A stretch of DNA of 64,000 bases, taken from Caryophanales bacterium (lineage in GTDB: Bacteria; Bacillota; Bacilli; JARBTR01). A program made the translations under genes and the position numbers. The notes beneath the pieces are model-generated. The model did not search any database and was not told the DNA's origin. It worked only from the letters and a program-made list of their open reading frames with translations. The stretch spans positions 1 through 64,000 of the forward strand of contig JARBTR010000011.1 of assembly GCA_029240105.1 (NCBI GenBank), in the 5' to 3' direction. This document shows, piece by piece, positions 8,953-21,415 of this stretch (the first letter of the stretch is position 1; each line of letters begins with the position of its first letter).

Positions 8953-10485
8953 TTATTCCCATTCAATTGTTGAAGGTGGTTTTGAAGTAATATCATAAAC
9001 AATTCGATTAATTCCATTTACTTCGTTAACAATTCTTGTTGAAATTGAAGCAAGTACTTCATAAGGAATTCTGAACCAGTCTGATGTCATTCCATCAACG
9101 CTTTCAACTGCTCTTAAAGCTAGTGTTTCCGAATACGTTCTTTCGTCCCCCATTACTCCCACACTTTTCACACCTGTGAGAACAGCAAAGTACTGCCAAA
9201 TTTCAGTAGAAAGGCCAGCTTTTTTGATTTCTTCTCTCATAATAAAATCTGCTTCTCTCAATACATGAAGTCTTTCTTCGTCAATTTCACCTATAATTCT
9301 TATGGCAAGACCCGGCCCCGGGAAAGGTTGTCTCGATACAATACTTTCAGGTATTTCAAGCTCTCTTCCCACGTTTCTTACTTCATCTTTAAAGAGCTCT
9401 CTAAGTGGTTCAACCAATTTAAACTGAAGATCTTCAGGTAAGCCACCTACATTGTGGTGACTCTTAATTGTTGCTGATGTTGATGTTCCACTTTCAACAA
9501 CGTCTGGATAAATAGTTCCTTGAACAAGAAAGTCAACTCCTTCAAGTTTCCCCGCTTCTTCCTCGAATACTCGAATAAACTCTTCTCCAATAATTTTTCT
9601 TTTTTGTTCAGGATCTGAAATCCCTGAAAGTTTGGACAAAAACCTCTCGCTCGCATCAACCATAATCAAATTCATATCAAATTGTTCTTTAAAAGTCTTG
9701 TAAACTTCCTCTGCTTCACCTTTTCTCAATAAACCATGATCTACAAACACGCAAGTTAGATTTTTTTGAACTGCTCTATGCACAAGAACTGCCGCTACAG
9801 AAGAATCAACTCCACCCGAAAGAGCACAAAGTACTTTCTTATCACCAAGTTCTTGTTTCAACTCTTCTATTTTGCTCTCTGCAAAAGAAGACATGCTCCA
9901 ATCACCCTTAAGATCACAAACATTGAATAAAAAATTCTCAATAATTTTCTGGCCGAACCTAGAGTGCTTAACCTCAGGGTGAAACTGAAGACCGTATATC
10001 CTTAGCGATTCGTTTTCAATTGCAGCATTTGGGCAACTCTCACTTGTTGCAATCGATTTAAACCCTTCAGGCAGTTCAGAAACATGGAATGTATGACTCA
10101 TCCAACAAACACTTTCCATTGGTAATCCTTCAAAAATCGGAGAAGTCTTATCGATTTGAATAGTTGTATTTCCATATTCTCTAGCACTTGCCTGCTCCAC
10201 ATTTCCACCAAGTACATGGGCAATTAGTTGTTGTCCATAACAAATGCCCAGAATCGGAATCCCTAATCCTAGCAATTCTTTTGGAACACTTGGCGCTCCC
10301 TCATCATTTACATTGTTTGGGCCACCTGTAAAAACAATTGCCTTTGGTGCTTTTTCTTTGATCCATGAAACCTCTGTATGCCAAGGAATAATCTCGCAGT
10401 ACACATGACACTCTCTTATTCTTCTAGCAATAAGTTGATTGTACTGACCTCCAAAATCTAAAATTAATACTAATTCTTTATCCAT
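8953..10485 (-). CDS. guaA: GMP synthase (glutamine-hydrolysing)
   Basis: GuaA (510 aa) aminates XMP to GMP. The class I glutamine amidotransferase domain fills about residues 1-195, with the nucleophile in GICYGQQL and the His/Glu in LQFHPEV. The ATP pyrophosphatase domain has the P-loop [17 protein letters not shown], and the dimerisation domain carries [16 protein letters not shown]. It lies nine bases after guaB under one guanine riboswitch. From memory the sequence (for example [17 protein letters not shown]) resembles clostridial GuaA more than Bacillus GuaA, and guaA is not at this site in B. subtilis. Confidence 0.96.
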   Translation of the reverse strand: MDKELVLILDFGGQYNQLIARRIRECHVYCEIIPWHTEVSWIKEKAPKAIVFTGGPNNVNDEGAPSVPKELLGLGIPILGICYGQQLIAHVLGGNVEQASAREYGNTTIQIDKTSPIFEGLPMESVCWMSHTFHVSELPEGFKSIATSESCPNAAIENESLRIYGLQFHPEVKHSRFGQKIIENFLFNVCDLKGDWSMSSFAESKIEELKQELGDKKVLCALSGGVDSSVAAVLVHRAVQKNLTCVFVDHGLLRKGEAEEVYKTFKEQFDMNLIMVDASERFLSKLSGISDPEQKRKIIGEEFIRVFEEEAGKLEGVDFLVQGTIYPDVVESGTSTSATIKSHHNVGGLPEDLQFKLVEPLRELFKDEVRNVGRELEIPESIVSRQPFPGPGLAIRIIGEIDEERLHVLREADFIMREEIKKAGLSTEIWQYFAVLTGVKSVGVMGDERTYSETLALRAVESVDGMTSDWFRIPYEVLASISTRIVNEVNGINRIVYDITSKPPSTIEWE

Positions 10486-10494
10486 TTTTGCTCC

Positions 10495-11994
<1,500 letters not shown>

Positions 11995-12006
11995 TCATAT
12001 GGGTAA

Positions 12007-12048
12007 ATAAAAAAAACATACTACTCCCTTGAGTGAGGGCGTAGTATG
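12007..12048 (-). terminator. Riboswitch-controlled terminator before guaB
   Basis: CATACTAC pairs with GTAGTATG around an inner CCC/GGG, followed by eight or more T residues on the minus strand. The loop-side CCTCACTC is complementary to GAGTGAGG just after the aptamer P1 helix, so an alternative antiterminator can form when guanine is scarce. Confidence 0.88.
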
Positions 12049-12072
12049 CAAGAAGGTTGCAAAAAGGCCTCA

Positions 12073-12137
12073 CTCATAGTCGGAGATTTACGGCCTCCTG
12101 TAGATACTCCTGAACCATATTTTCAGGATTATATGAG
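12073..12137 (-). promoter_or_regulatory. Guanine-sensing purine riboswitch aptamer
   Basis: The minus-strand RNA has P1 CTCATA/TATGAG, P2 TCCTGA/TCAGGA with the conserved AATATGG-type loop, P3 GGAG/CTCC with CCGTAAA, and the 3' junction GACTATGAG. The C in GACTATG is the specificity position that pairs with guanine (adenine aptamers have U there). Together with the overlapping terminator it should switch guaBA off when guanine is plentiful. Confidence 0.93.
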
Positions 12138-12162
12138 CAAGTTATTTAAATATATTTTTACT

Positions 12163-12191
12163 ACTATAGTCGCATCAATTATAAAAGTCAA
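12163..12191 (-). promoter_or_regulatory. SigA-type promoter of guaB-guaA
   Basis: TTGACT (12186-12191) and TATAGT (12163-12168) are separated by exactly 17 bases on the minus strand, placing the transcription start about 20 bases before the aptamer. Confidence 0.85.
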
Positions 12192-12341
12192 AGGAATTTT
12201 TTGTAATTTTAAATATTTAAACCTAAATTAAAATTGGAAAAACAGTTGAAAAACACGTAAACAAAAAAGTTAGAAATTGCTTATAAGTTCCTAAGAACAT
12301 CGCTTTATCATTTGCAAGAAAAAAAGCACCTATAACAAAAA

Positions 12342-12373
12342 AGCAGTATCTAAACCATTGTTTAGATACTGCT
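12342..12373 (-). terminator. Terminator after yacL
   Basis: A perfect 14-bp inverted repeat (AGCAGTATCTAAAC / GTTTAGATACTGCT) is followed by TTTTTTG on the minus strand, ending the radA-yacL transcription unit just before the guaBA promoter. Confidence 0.9.
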
Positions 12374-12403
12374 AAAAGGGATTTATTGTATTATAGCTAA
12401 AAA

Positions 12404-13480
12404 TTAACTACCTGTTTTTTGTTGCGGTTTTGCAAAAATCATTCTACCCGCAGATGTTTGTAATACAGAAGTCACTGTAACTCGGATGTTTTTTCCTACA
12501 AAATTCTTACCATCATCAACTACAATCATCGTTCCATCATCAAGGTATGCAATTCCTTGATTATGCTCTTTGCCATCTTTGATAACAAGGACTTGCATAT
12601 CTTCCCCAGGTATCACTGCCGGTTTGACTGCATTCGCGAGATCATTGATATTTAACACTTTTACATTCTGGAACTCGCTCACTTTATTTAAGTTGAAATC
12701 GTTTGTTACCAAAATACCGTCTATTTTTTTGGCGAGCCGTATCAATTTTGCATCTACTTCTTGAACTTCAGGAAAATCCCCATCAAACATTTCTACTTTG
12801 ATTGGAATCTCTTTTTGAATTCGATTCAGTATATCCAAACCTCGTCGTCCACGAGCTCTTTTTAAATTGTCAGATGAATCTGCAATATATTGCAATTCTG
12901 ATAGGACAAAATGCGGAATTACAATAGTCCCTTCAAGAAAACCGGTTGAACATATATCCGCGATTCGACCGTCAATAATTACACTTGTATCTAAAATCTT
13001 TTTCTTATTCGCATATAGTTCATCTGCATCGTGTTTTTTACTTTTCTTATTTCCAACGTTGAATAACCCAATGACTTCTTGTCGTTTTTTAATTGCAACA
13101 ACTAACCCAAGGTAGCCTAATACGACCGTTAAAAGCAAAGGTAATACTGTATCTAATATCGGTACTTCTATCGCTGAAAATGGCAAGGTAACTAAAAATG
13201 CAATAATCAAACCTAACAAAAGTCCTAAAGTACCAAACAAGATATCACCAATCGGTGTTTTCACTAACTTTTCTTCAGTCCATTTTATAAAATTTTCTAC
13301 ATAATCGACCATCCAAAAGGTTAGGAAGTAAAACAATAGCGCTCCAATGGTTGCATAAGAGTATGAATTATTAAGTAAAAAATGATGAAATTTTATAAGT
13401 CCAAATAACAAAGGCATTAAAAGTACGCCCAAAGCACCACCAACAATTACAAAGCTTATTTGAATTAATCTTCTTAACAT
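12404..13480 (-). CDS. yacL: YacL-like integral membrane protein with PIN and TRAM domains
   Basis: At 358 aa, four membrane helices occupy about residues 1-135. A PIN-type nuclease-like domain follows ([20 protein letters not shown], then [15 protein letters not shown] with conserved acidic residues), and a C-terminal TRAM-like domain ends with a Gln-Lys tail. YacL-type proteins are conserved next to radA in Bacillales; their biochemical role is unsettled. I start at MLRRLIQ, where GGGAGGGGGATAT forms the ribosome-binding site, rather than six codons upstream. In B. subtilis disA lies between radA and yacL; here it is absent. Confidence 0.9.
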   Translation of the reverse strand: MLRRLIQISFVIVGGALGVLLMPLLFGLIKFHHFLLNNSYSYATIGALLFYFLTFWMVDYVENFIKWTEEKLVKTPIGDILFGTLGLLLGLIIAFLVTLPFSAIEVPILDTVLPLLLTVVLGYLGLVVAIKKRQEVIGLFNVGNKKSKKHDADELYANKKKILDTSVIIDGRIADICSTGFLEGTIVIPHFVLSELQYIADSSDNLKRARGRRGLDILNRIQKEIPIKVEMFDGDFPEVQEVDAKLIRLAKKIDGILVTNDFNLNKVSEFQNVKVLNINDLANAVKPAVIPGEDMQVLVIKDGKEHNQGIAYLDDGTMIVVDDGKNFVGKNIRVTVTSVLQTSAGRMIFAKPQQKTGS

Positions 13481-13638
13481 ATATCCCCCTCCCTTCATTT
13501 TGCATTTCTTTATATAAATCTTATGCTACCAGTTATAGGCAATCGAACTGATTCACATATGGAAATTATAAACCTTTTTATTAATTTTTGCTTAAATAAC
13601 CATTTCATTTATACGATGCAAAATAAAATTAGTTTCTA

Positions 13639-15018
13639 TTAAAAACTATTTAAACAGATTTTTAATGCTTCCTTTACAGTATGGACACCAATCACTTCAA
13701 TCAAACCTGATTTTTTTAATCCTGTTAGATTATTTGCTGGCACTATGATTCGTTTAAAACCAAGTTTCTCTGCTTCTTTAATTCTTGTCTCAATTCTTGA
13801 AACCCGACGAACCTCACCTGTAAGACCAACTTCACCAACAATACAATCTGTTGCTGCAGATGGTTGATCTCTATAACCTGAAGCAATGCTAACAGCTACA
13901 GCTAAATCTATTGCAGGTTCATATAATTTCATTCCACCTGTAACTTTTAAATAGGCATCTTGGTTCTGTAAAAGCAACCCACACCTTTTTTCTAATACAG
14001 CCATTAATAAAGCTACACGATTTTGATCTATTCCAGATGCTGTTCTGCGTGGGTTCGGAAAAATCGAAGGCGCAATCAAAGATTGAATCTCTACTAAAAC
14101 TGGTCTAGTCCCTTCGATTGTTGCAACCACTGTTGAACCAGCAGCATTTTTTGACCGTTCCTCTAGGAAAATTTCAGATGGATTTTCGACCTCGTCTAAA
14201 CCATCTTCTTTCATTTCAAAAATACCCAATTCATTTGTAGATCCAAATCGATTTTTAACCGCTCGGAGAATTCGATATGTGTGATGCCTTTCACCTTCGA
14301 AGTAAAGTACCGTATCTACCATATGTTCAAGAATTCTAGGACCCGCAATAGATCCTTCTTTTGTAACATGACCAACAATAAAAATTGCAATTCCTTTTGT
14401 TTTAGCTATGCGCATTAAATGAGCGGTACATTCACGTACTTGTGTCACACTTCCTGGTGCCGATGGAACTTCTCCATGGAAAACAGTTTGAATTGAGTCA
14501 ACCACAACAAACTTTGGTTCAATTTGATTAATTGCCTCTTCAATTGTTTCCATATCCGTTTCAGAAAAAACATATAAATTATCAGATGTAACACCAAGTC
14601 TAAGTGCACGTAATTTAGTTTGTTTGACAGATTCTTCTCCTGAAATATACAGGATTTTATGATGAGCATTTGCCAATTGAGAGGATACTTGAAGCAATAG
14701 GGTAGATTTACCGATTCCTGGATCTCCACCAATTAATACAAGCGAACCTGGGACTATACCCCCACCCAGTGTCCTATCTAATTCGTTTGAATTAGTTAAC
14801 ACACGTGGTTCATCTTTAGTCTCAATTTTTGTAATAGATATCGGTTTTTGCCTATCACCAACTTGAGAATGTGTGAAAGCACTTCTTTTATTTGGTTTAG
14901 TTATACTTGTCTCTTCCACCATTGTATTCCAATCGTTACATCCTGGGCATTTCCCTACCCATTTAGCGGATTCATACCCACAGCTTCCACAGACAAACTT
15001 GATTGTTTTTTTTGCCAT
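13639..15018 (-). CDS. radA: DNA repair protein RadA
   Basis: RadA (459 aa) is a RecA-like helicase that promotes branch migration in recombination. The N-terminal zinc finger ([18 protein letters not shown]), Walker [13 protein letters not shown], the RadA-specific [11 protein letters not shown] motif and the C-terminal Lon-protease-like domain ([11 protein letters not shown]) are all present. I start at MAKKTIKF, six bases after TTGGAG. Normally radA is next to clpC; here two transporter permeases intervene. Confidence 0.95.
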   Translation of the reverse strand: MAKKTIKFVCGSCGYESAKWVGKCPGCNDWNTMVEETSITKPNKRSAFTHSQVGDRQKPISITKIETKDEPRVLTNSNELDRTLGGGIVPGSLVLIGGDPGIGKSTLLLQVSSQLANAHHKILYISGEESVKQTKLRALRLGVTSDNLYVFSETDMETIEEAINQIEPKFVVVDSIQTVFHGEVPSAPGSVTQVRECTAHLMRIAKTKGIAIFIVGHVTKEGSIAGPRILEHMVDTVLYFEGERHHTYRILRAVKNRFGSTNELGIFEMKEDGLDEVENPSEIFLEERSKNAAGSTVVATIEGTRPVLVEIQSLIAPSIFPNPRRTASGIDQNRVALLMAVLEKRCGLLLQNQDAYLKVTGGMKLYEPAIDLAVAVSIASGYRDQPSAATDCIVGEVGLTGEVRRVSRIETRIKEAEKLGFKRIIVPANNLTGLKKSGLIEVIGVHTVKEALKICLNSF

Positions 15019-15251
15019 TTCATTCTCCAATTCATTGGTTTTGAATTCATTTACGTTATTTTAAATGTCATCAAAACCTTGTATAGTGATTATACGCCTG
15101 CATTTATAATAGTTCTACCCTCAGCCTCTTTTCTCCTTTATTAGTTTTTATAATTTTTATACAGCAAGCGTCCCCTTCAATGTTAAAATTCTCCTTCTTT
15201 AAAAAATCACAAAGATAGGAGAGTAATGAATGAGCTAAATCAACATACATT

Positions 15252-16157
15252 TCATGACAATACCGAATATTTATTTGAACCCATCCTTGATTTCAACCCT
15301 TGAGCCATGATATTTAGGACAAGTATTGAAAGTGATAGCATAATCATTGGCGACAATGTCATCCACGGACACCGAAATGCTTCCACCCTGTATATACCAA
15401 GCATTGCTGACCATTCATTGATATTCCCTTCATACCTAGATGCACCGGTATCTATATCAACTATATGTTCAGTTCCTCCAATAACAACATTGAAGAATCC
15501 TAAGTGAATGAGTAAGGTAAACGTCTGCACAGCCTGTTGTAAAAATTGCAGCACAAGTATTTCTCGTATATTGACCCAGATATGTTTCCGAAAAATGTAG
15601 AATTTGTTAGCTCCAAGTACGCGAGCACTTTCAATAAATTCCTTTTGCAATATCATTTTAACTTCTTTTGCAATTGTGATTATGAGAGGCGGTATTAGAA
15701 TTAAGGTAATAAGTATATATTCACTATAGACTCCAGATGTATATTGCCAAAGCAACAACGCCCACATTAATTTCGGAACAAAATAATAAAATTGCATAAG
15801 TTTTAGAATGCCATTATAAAACCGCTTTCCTATGACTGCTAAAACACTTCCACAAAGCACCCCAAAAACTAGTTGTATTAGCGTTGCCCCACCTATAATC
15901 ATTAATGTGTACCTTGAGCCCTCGAGCACTTTATATAACATGTTTTCACCACTACGATTCGATCCAAAAGGGAAAACATACTCAGGCGAATAAGGAATCG
16001 AAGCCACCAAATTACCTGCATCATCCTTCATGTATTGAGGCAATTCATTAAAAAAAGTTTTAGAATACTGTGAAACAATAAAACTAGTAACAATTAAACC
16101 AATAAAAAATATAACTCCAAAAATAAAACGTTTCGATTTATATATTCTTTTATTCAT
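15252..16157 (-). CDS. ABC transporter permease, oligopeptide/dipeptide type (second permease)
   Basis: At 301 aa, an N-terminal membrane helix (about residues 9-30) is followed by a periplasmic-side loop and a BPD_transp_1-type core of five more helices. The EAA-like loop is visible as KEFIESARVLGANKFYIFRKHI, with the coupling Gly. The segment YVFPFGSNRSGENMLYKV resembles DppC/OppC. It overlaps the first permease by eight bases (ATGAATAA), so the two are coupled. No substrate-binding protein or ATPase gene is adjacent; the substrate cannot be named. Confidence 0.75.
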   Translation of the reverse strand: MNKRIYKSKRFIFGVIFFIGLIVTSFIVSQYSKTFFNELPQYMKDDAGNLVASIPYSPEYVFPFGSNRSGENMLYKVLEGSRYTLMIIGGATLIQLVFGVLCGSVLAVIGKRFYNGILKLMQFYYFVPKLMWALLLWQYTSGVYSEYILITLILIPPLIITIAKEVKMILQKEFIESARVLGANKFYIFRKHIWVNIREILVLQFLQQAVQTFTLLIHLGFFNVVIGGTEHIVDIDTGASRYEGNINEWSAMLGIYRVEAFRCPWMTLSPMIMLSLSILVLNIMAQGLKSRMGSNKYSVLS

Positions 16158-17142
16158 ACGCTTCTGCCCCCAATACCAAAAAAACAAGATACTCAAAAAA
16201 TGTGCGTATTAGATAAAACGGTACAAAAAGCATAATCATCCATAAACAGAACAGTTCTGGTTGTGCATTTGTCTTATATATTTCTAAGTAAAATCTCATT
16301 ATTCCACGGATGTTGAATACAGACTCCACTATAAATAAACTGGATACTATAAATATATAAATTAACGAAAACTGGTTTAATAGGCTTTTAAGTATATTTC
16401 TTAATACATGTTTTACGACTATGTAACTTTTGCTAAATCCTCGCGAATAAGCATACTCTACATACATCTGTCCTATCTCTTGCTTGGTAAATAATATAAT
16501 CATTCTAAAGGCCTGAAACATGGGGACAATTGTCATGCAGACAATTGGACCAACCCATGCCTGCTCCGCAAAAGAAACGACTTGAAATGGTCTCCATCCC
16601 GTTTTTTGATAAATCCATATAAAAAACAAGATGAACAAATATATCCACATTAAGTCTGGAATAGACTCTATAAATATAGCAATACCTTCTAGCGCTTTTT
16701 TAAACCATCTCTCCACCAACACATAAACATACGAAAGTAACAGTCCTAGAAATACAGTAGCAACCACTGAGATTAGCAATAGTGTGATGGACGGTTGATA
16801 CATTCCTTGAATATATTCGGGAAATGAATATGTTTTTGCGATATAGCCAAAGTTACCATAGCTTAATTTGATTTGTATATTTGATGGATGAAAAACATTC
16901 TGAATGTATGTAAAAAAGTGTTCTAAACTTGGAGTAGTTTTGGTTATATCAGTCTGCCTAGTTAATGGGTCAAACACAACCGAAGTTGTCTTAGGTCCCA
17001 ACAATAAATAATAAAGAATTTCAGAAATGAAATAAGAAAAAAGAACAATACCTGCAATACATAAAGTAAATTCAAAAAGTCTTTTAAACCAAAAGGAACT
17101 CCATACTCTCTTTAACAGTTGCAAAACAGACACTGTCCTCAC
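16150..17142 (-). CDS. ABC transporter permease, oligopeptide/dipeptide type (first permease)
   Basis: At 330 aa, there is a membrane helix at about residues 20-45, a roughly 80-residue extracellular loop and then five helices with the EAA-like loop YVEYAYSRGFSKSYIVVKHVLRN interrupted as in DppB-type permeases. It is probably the heterodimer partner of the downstream permease. The start is uncertain: GTG at 17142 or GTG nine bases later, both near AGGTGAGG. It sits between clpC (with its terminator) and radA, an insertion relative to B. subtilis. Confidence 0.72.
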   Translation of the reverse strand: MRTVSVLQLLKRVWSSFWFKRLFEFTLCIAGIVLFSYFISEILYYLLLGPKTTSVVFDPLTRQTDITKTTPSLEHFFTYIQNVFHPSNIQIKLSYGNFGYIAKTYSFPEYIQGMYQPSITLLLISVVATVFLGLLLSYVYVLVERWFKKALEGIAIFIESIPDLMWIYLFILFFIWIYQKTGWRPFQVVSFAEQAWVGPIVCMTIVPMFQAFRMIILFTKQEIGQMYVEYAYSRGFSKSYIVVKHVLRNILKSLLNQFSLIYIFIVSSLFIVESVFNIRGIMRFYLEIYKTNAQPELFCLWMIMLFVPFYLIRTFFEYLVFLVLGAEAYE

Positions 17143-17232
17143 CTCAACCTATTTTTATCTACAGAATAATAATCTAGGATAACACTCCTCTATATAATCA
17201 ACAATATGACTTTGCGTCAATCTTTACAATAG

Positions 17233-17267
17233 AAAGGCTCCTTAACATATGTGTTTAGGAGCCTTTT
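17233..17267 (-). terminator. Terminator after clpC
   Basis: AAAGGCTCCT and AGGAGCCTTT form a 10-bp stem directly after the clpC stop codon, followed by TCTATT on the minus strand. It closes the ctsR-mcsA-mcsB-clpC operon. Confidence 0.82.
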
Positions 17268-17273
17268 TCTAAT

Positions 17274-19712
17274 TTAAACAACTTCAATCTCTTGCGGTTT
17301 TACTACAAACAAACCGTTTTCTACATCAATCAAAACAGGTTTTCCTTTTTTGAGATTTCCCTTTAGTAATTCTTCTGATAGAAAATCTTCTACATGTTTT
17401 TGTAACGCTCGTCTTAGTGGTCTTGCACCATATTCTAGATCCGAACCTTCTAATATAACTTTTTCTCTAGCCGCTTCTGATAACTGAATTTGAATATGTT
17501 GTTCGTCCAATCGCTTAATAAGTTGTTGGCTCATTAAATCTACAATTTCTTTCAAATGTTTTTTCTCAAGAGAATGGAAAACAATTAGTTCATCGATCCG
17601 GTTTAAGAATTCAGGACGGAAAGCTTTTTTTAACTCTGATAGCACCTTCTCCTTCATTTGTTTGTAGTCAACTGATGAGTCCTGAACATCAAAGCCAACA
17701 AATTTGTTATTTTTAAGTTGTTCTGCACCCACATTCGAAGTCATGATGACTACAGTATTTCTGAAATCTACACGTCGTCCTTTAGAGTCAGTTAAGATTC
17801 CATCTTCAAGTACTTGTAGCAAAATATTAAACACATCAGGATGCGCTTTTTCAATTTCATCTAAAAGGATAACTGAATATGGTTTACGGCGGACTTTTTC
17901 TGTCAATTGACCACCTTCATCATAACCAACGTACCCTGGAGGCGAACCAACTAATCGAGATGTCGAGTGTTTCTCCATATATTCAGACATATCGACGCGA
18001 ATCATGGCATCCTCATCACCAAACATTGCTTCTGCAAGTGCACGAGCAAGTTCTGTTTTACCAACACCTGTTGGTCCCAAAAATATAAACGAACCAATAG
18101 GACGTTTTGGATCCTTTAATCCGGATCTTGCGCGGCGGATCGCTTTTGAAACGGCAATAACTGATTCTTCTTGGCCAATTACACGCTTGTGTAAAATTTC
18201 TTCCATATTGAGCAACTTTTCAGTCTCAGTTTGAGCCAGTTTTTTAACCGGAACTCCAGTCCAACTCGAAACAACTTCAGCAATATCATCAACTGTTAAC
18301 TGATTATTTTCTTGACCACGGCTTTCTTTCCATTCTTTTTTTGTTACTTCTAATTGATCACGAAGTTTTTGTTCTGCATCTCGTAAAGAAGCTGCTTTTT
18401 CAAATTCTTGACTTTGTACGGATGCATCCTTTTCCTTGCGAACTTCTTCAAGTTTTACCTCTAATTCTTTTAAATTAGGAGGAGTAACATAAGACCGTAA
18501 ATGAACTTTTGAACCCGCTTCGTCAATTAAATCGATTGCCTTATCTGGTAAAAAGCGGTCTGAAATATATCGATCAGATAGCTTTACAGCCTGTTCAATA
18601 ACTTCGTCTGAAATTGAAACACGGTGATGCGCTTCATAGCGATCACGTAGACCTTTTAAAATAAGGATGGACTCCGCAACTGTTGGTTCATTAACTTGAA
18701 TTGGTTGAAAACGACGCTCAAGCGCTGCATCTTTTTCAATGTATTTTCGATATTCATCTAGAGTTGTTGCTCCAATACATTGAATTTCACCACGAGCTAA
18801 AGATGGCTTCAAAATATTGGAGGCATCAATTGCACCTTCCGCACCACCAGCTCCAATTAATGTATGTAGCTCATCAATAAACAAAATGATATTTCCAGCT
18901 TGACGAATTTCATCCATTACTTTTTTTAGACGATCTTCAAACTCACCACGATACTTTGTACCTGCTACAACCGTACCCATATCAAGCGTCATCACTCGTT
19001 TATCTAACAATGTCTCAGGCACATCATTATTAACAATTTGGAGAGCTAACCCTTCTGCAATTGCAGTTTTACCAACTCCAGGTTCACCTATTAAAACAGG
19101 ATTATTTTTTGTGCGTCTTGAAAGAACTTCGATAACTCTTTGAATTTCCTTGTTTCGTCCAATTACAGGATCTAGTGTTCCTTCTCGAGCGATTGCCGTC
19201 AAATCCCTAGCTAAGCTGTCCAGAGTTGGAGTGTTTGCAGCTACTGTTGCATTTGCACTCTGTGGGTTCATAGGTTCATTACCACCAAGCAATTGTAATA
19301 CATGTTGGCGTGCTTTATTTAGGCCAACACCTAAATTATTAAGAACTCGCGCTGCTATTCCTTCTCCTTCGCGAATCAGACCCAGTAAAATATGTTCCGT
19401 CCCAACATATGAATGACCTAATTTACGTGCTTCATCCATTGAAAGTTCAACAACCTTTTTTGCTCTAGGCGTATAGTAAATCATCGTAGCTTCTTCATTA
19501 CCTTGACCTATAAGCGCTTCAACTTCAGTACGGATTTTTTCAGTACTTAGCCCTAAAGAGTCCAATGCCTTTGCAGCAATCCCTTCCCCTTCACGAACAA
19601 GTCCTAAAAGAATATGTTCTGTTCCTATTGCTCCGTGACCATGAAGTACTGCTTCTTCTTGAGCTAGAGCCAATACTTTTTGAGCTTTTTCTGTAAATCT
19701 TCCAAACATCAT
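17274..19712 (-). CDS. clpC: ATP-dependent Clp protease ATP-binding subunit ClpC
   Basis: This AAA+ unfoldase of 812 aa feeds ClpP and degrades McsB-arginine-phosphorylated proteins. It has two N-terminal Clp repeats ([17 protein letters not shown] and its second copy), AAA-1 with Walker [14 protein letters not shown], a central UVR-like coiled-coil ([16 protein letters not shown]) that binds MecA/McsB, and AAA-2 with [13 protein letters not shown] start at the first of two adjacent ATGs, eight bases after AAAGGTGG. It is the last gene of the CtsR-controlled operon. Confidence 0.96.
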   Translation of the reverse strand: MMFGRFTEKAQKVLALAQEEAVLHGHGAIGTEHILLGLVREGEGIAAKALDSLGLSTEKIRTEVEALIGQGNEEATMIYYTPRAKKVVELSMDEARKLGHSYVGTEHILLGLIREGEGIAARVLNNLGVGLNKARQHVLQLLGGNEPMNPQSANATVAANTPTLDSLARDLTAIAREGTLDPVIGRNKEIQRVIEVLSRRTKNNPVLIGEPGVGKTAIAEGLALQIVNNDVPETLLDKRVMTLDMGTVVAGTKYRGEFEDRLKKVMDEIRQAGNIILFIDELHTLIGAGGAEGAIDASNILKPSLARGEIQCIGATTLDEYRKYIEKDAALERRFQPIQVNEPTVAESILILKGLRDRYEAHHRVSISDEVIEQAVKLSDRYISDRFLPDKAIDLIDEAGSKVHLRSYVTPPNLKELEVKLEEVRKEKDASVQSQEFEKAASLRDAEQKLRDQLEVTKKEWKESRGQENNQLTVDDIAEVVSSWTGVPVKKLAQTETEKLLNMEEILHKRVIGQEESVIAVSKAIRRARSGLKDPKRPIGSFIFLGPTGVGKTELARALAEAMFGDEDAMIRVDMSEYMEKHSTSRLVGSPPGYVGYDEGGQLTEKVRRKPYSVILLDEIEKAHPDVFNILLQVLEDGILTDSKGRRVDFRNTVVIMTSNVGAEQLKNNKFVGFDVQDSSVDYKQMKEKVLSELKKAFRPEFLNRIDELIVFHSLEKKHLKEIVDLMSQQLIKRLDEQHIQIQLSEAAREKVILEGSDLEYGARPLRRALQKHVEDFLSEELLKGNLKKGKPVLIDVENGLFVVKPQEIEVV

Positions 19713-19763
19713 ATGAATAACCACCTTTCTTACGACAAATAATTTTACATTTTATTTCTAATA

Positions 19764-20822
19764 TTAGTGTTTTAATCGCCCACGAATAAGACTTGCCCTG
19801 AAGACATCTCTTTCTTCGGGAGAAAGAGTTTTTCCTGCAAATCTTTGTAAACAACCTGGCTGTATAGCCACTATCAGCTCATTAAAAATATTTCTAGGTA
19901 TGTCTTTTATAACACCTAAATCTATTGCAACACGCACTTGAGATAAACAGAAAGCCGCTTCATTAGAAGTGATTTTTCGAGCATTTTGCAAGGTGCCCAG
20001 TGAACGAAATACGTTATCTTCTAATTGTATTCTAGTATTTTCTAAGGATGCTTCTCGTGTTTGTCTTTCATATAGAAGAATTTGTTGAACAACCCTTTCA
20101 AGATCCTCAATGATAGCTGATTCTGATTTCCCAAGAGTCATCTGATTTGAAATTTGAAATATGTTTCCTGTAGATTGACTTCCCTCTCCATAAACTCCAC
20201 GAACGACTAAACCCATTTTATGAATAAACTGTAAAATTCGCTCCGCCTGCCCCGTTGATACAATGCCTGGTAGATGAAGCATTATGGATGCCCTTAACCC
20301 GGTCCCAACATTTGATGGACAGCTTGTTAAGTAGCCAATTTTTTCATGAAAAGCATATGTGATTTCATTTTCAATCCAATTATCAATATTATTCGCTACT
20401 TCGAGTGCTTCTTTTAGTTGAAGCCCCGGGTAAAGACACTGAATTCGTAAATGGTCTTCCTCGTTAATCATGATACTTACTTCTTCATTAACAGAAATAA
20501 GTGCTGCACCTAGCTCATTTTGATAAGCTAAGTTCGGACTAATTAAATGTTTCTCAACAAGAACCTGTTTTTCTTCAGGCTTCAGACTATCCATTTTGAC
20601 CAACTCAAAATTTCCTATACCACTTAAAGCCTGGTTTGCAAATTTACTTCCGAATTGTTGAATTATTCGATTGTTATCTTCTTTTGTAAAGGCTGTCGGG
20701 AAGGGAACACCATCAATGTTTCTTGCAAAACGAATGCGTGTACTCATGACTATGTCTGAATCTGGTCCTTCTTGCCTCATCCATGGACTAATAATTTGAT
20801 TTAAAAAGTTTTCACTAGACAT
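19764..20822 (-). CDS. mcsB: Protein arginine kinase McsB
   Basis: McsB (352 aa) is a phosphagen-kinase fold enzyme that phosphorylates arginines in CtsR and damaged proteins to mark them for ClpCP. The nucleotide-binding STRIRFARN motif near the N-terminus and the catalytic-domain segment YLTSCPSNVGTGLRASIML with its essential Cys are intact. The start overlaps the end of mcsA; of two in-frame ATGs, the second has the better distance from AAGGAGG. It needs McsA as activator, encoded immediately upstream. Confidence 0.95.
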   Translation of the reverse strand: MSSENFLNQIISPWMRQEGPDSDIVMSTRIRFARNIDGVPFPTAFTKEDNNRIIQQFGSKFANQALSGIGNFELVKMDSLKPEEKQVLVEKHLISPNLAYQNELGAALISVNEEVSIMINEEDHLRIQCLYPGLQLKEALEVANNIDNWIENEITYAFHEKIGYLTSCPSNVGTGLRASIMLHLPGIVSTGQAERILQFIHKMGLVVRGVYGEGSQSTGNIFQISNQMTLGKSESAIIEDLERVVQQILLYERQTREASLENTRIQLEDNVFRSLGTLQNARKITSNEAAFCLSQVRVAIDLGVIKDIPRNIFNELIVAIQPGCLQRFAGKTLSPEERDVFRASLIRGRLKH

Positions 20823-21387
20823 TTTCATTTGCCTCCTTCAATCTTTTCTCAAATTCATGGATAACATCTCTTAATTCAGCTGCTTTCTCAAATTTTTCTT
20901 GTTTAATACAGGTTTGGAGTTCATCTTTCAATCTGGCTAATTCTCCAACAACAGAACCTGTTTTAGATGCAATTTCAGCTATGTTTTTATGTTCATCAGT
21001 CTGGTGTTTCAGAACCTTTTCTCTTCGATTTGAATCTTTTCCTTGATGCGTATAATTTCCACCTTGGAAATTTTTTAAAATCCCTGGGAGTTGACTTTCA
21101 AATATTCGGTAGCAATTCTGGCAACCAAATTTACCTGTTTCTTTAAATCCCTGCATTGTTAAGTGACATGTAGGACATTCCAGAACTGTCGGACGCTGGA
21201 TATGTTGATTTTCCCCACCCAATATACCAAAAACAAATTGATGAAATGAAAATGGATCTGTAAAACCATTCAAATGCCCCTGATCTGCAGCGCAATTTTC
21301 ACAGAGTATGAGTTCTTGTTTGGAACCATTAATCGTTTTTTTGATGTGAACAGTTGCTTGGTTTTCTTGACAAAACTGACAAAGCAT
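20815..21387 (-). CDS. mcsA: McsA, activator of McsB
   Basis: At 190 aa, four CxxC pairs form two zinc sites (CQFC, CENC, CPTC, CQNC) in the first 100 residues, and a C-terminal UVR domain (EKFEKAAELRDVIHEFEKRL) is present. McsA stimulates McsB kinase activity and participates in heavy-metal and heat stress responses. It lies between ctsR and mcsB in the usual order and overlaps mcsB. Confidence 0.95.
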   Translation of the reverse strand: MLCQFCQENQATVHIKKTINGSKQELILCENCAADQGHLNGFTDPFSFHQFVFGILGGENQHIQRPTVLECPTCHLTMQGFKETGKFGCQNCYRIFESQLPGILKNFQGGNYTHQGKDSNRREKVLKHQTDEHKNIAEIASKTGSVVGELARLKDELQTCIKQEKFEKAAELRDVIHEFEKRLKEANENV

Positions 21388-21415
21388 TTAGATCACTCCA
21401 TTGTATATTTTTCAA

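Noticed and set aside
17879-19416. Several plus-strand frames inside clpC and similar antisense frames in guaA, murA, glpX and lysS
   Set aside because: Complement of conserved coding sequence, no ribosome-binding sites, no family features.
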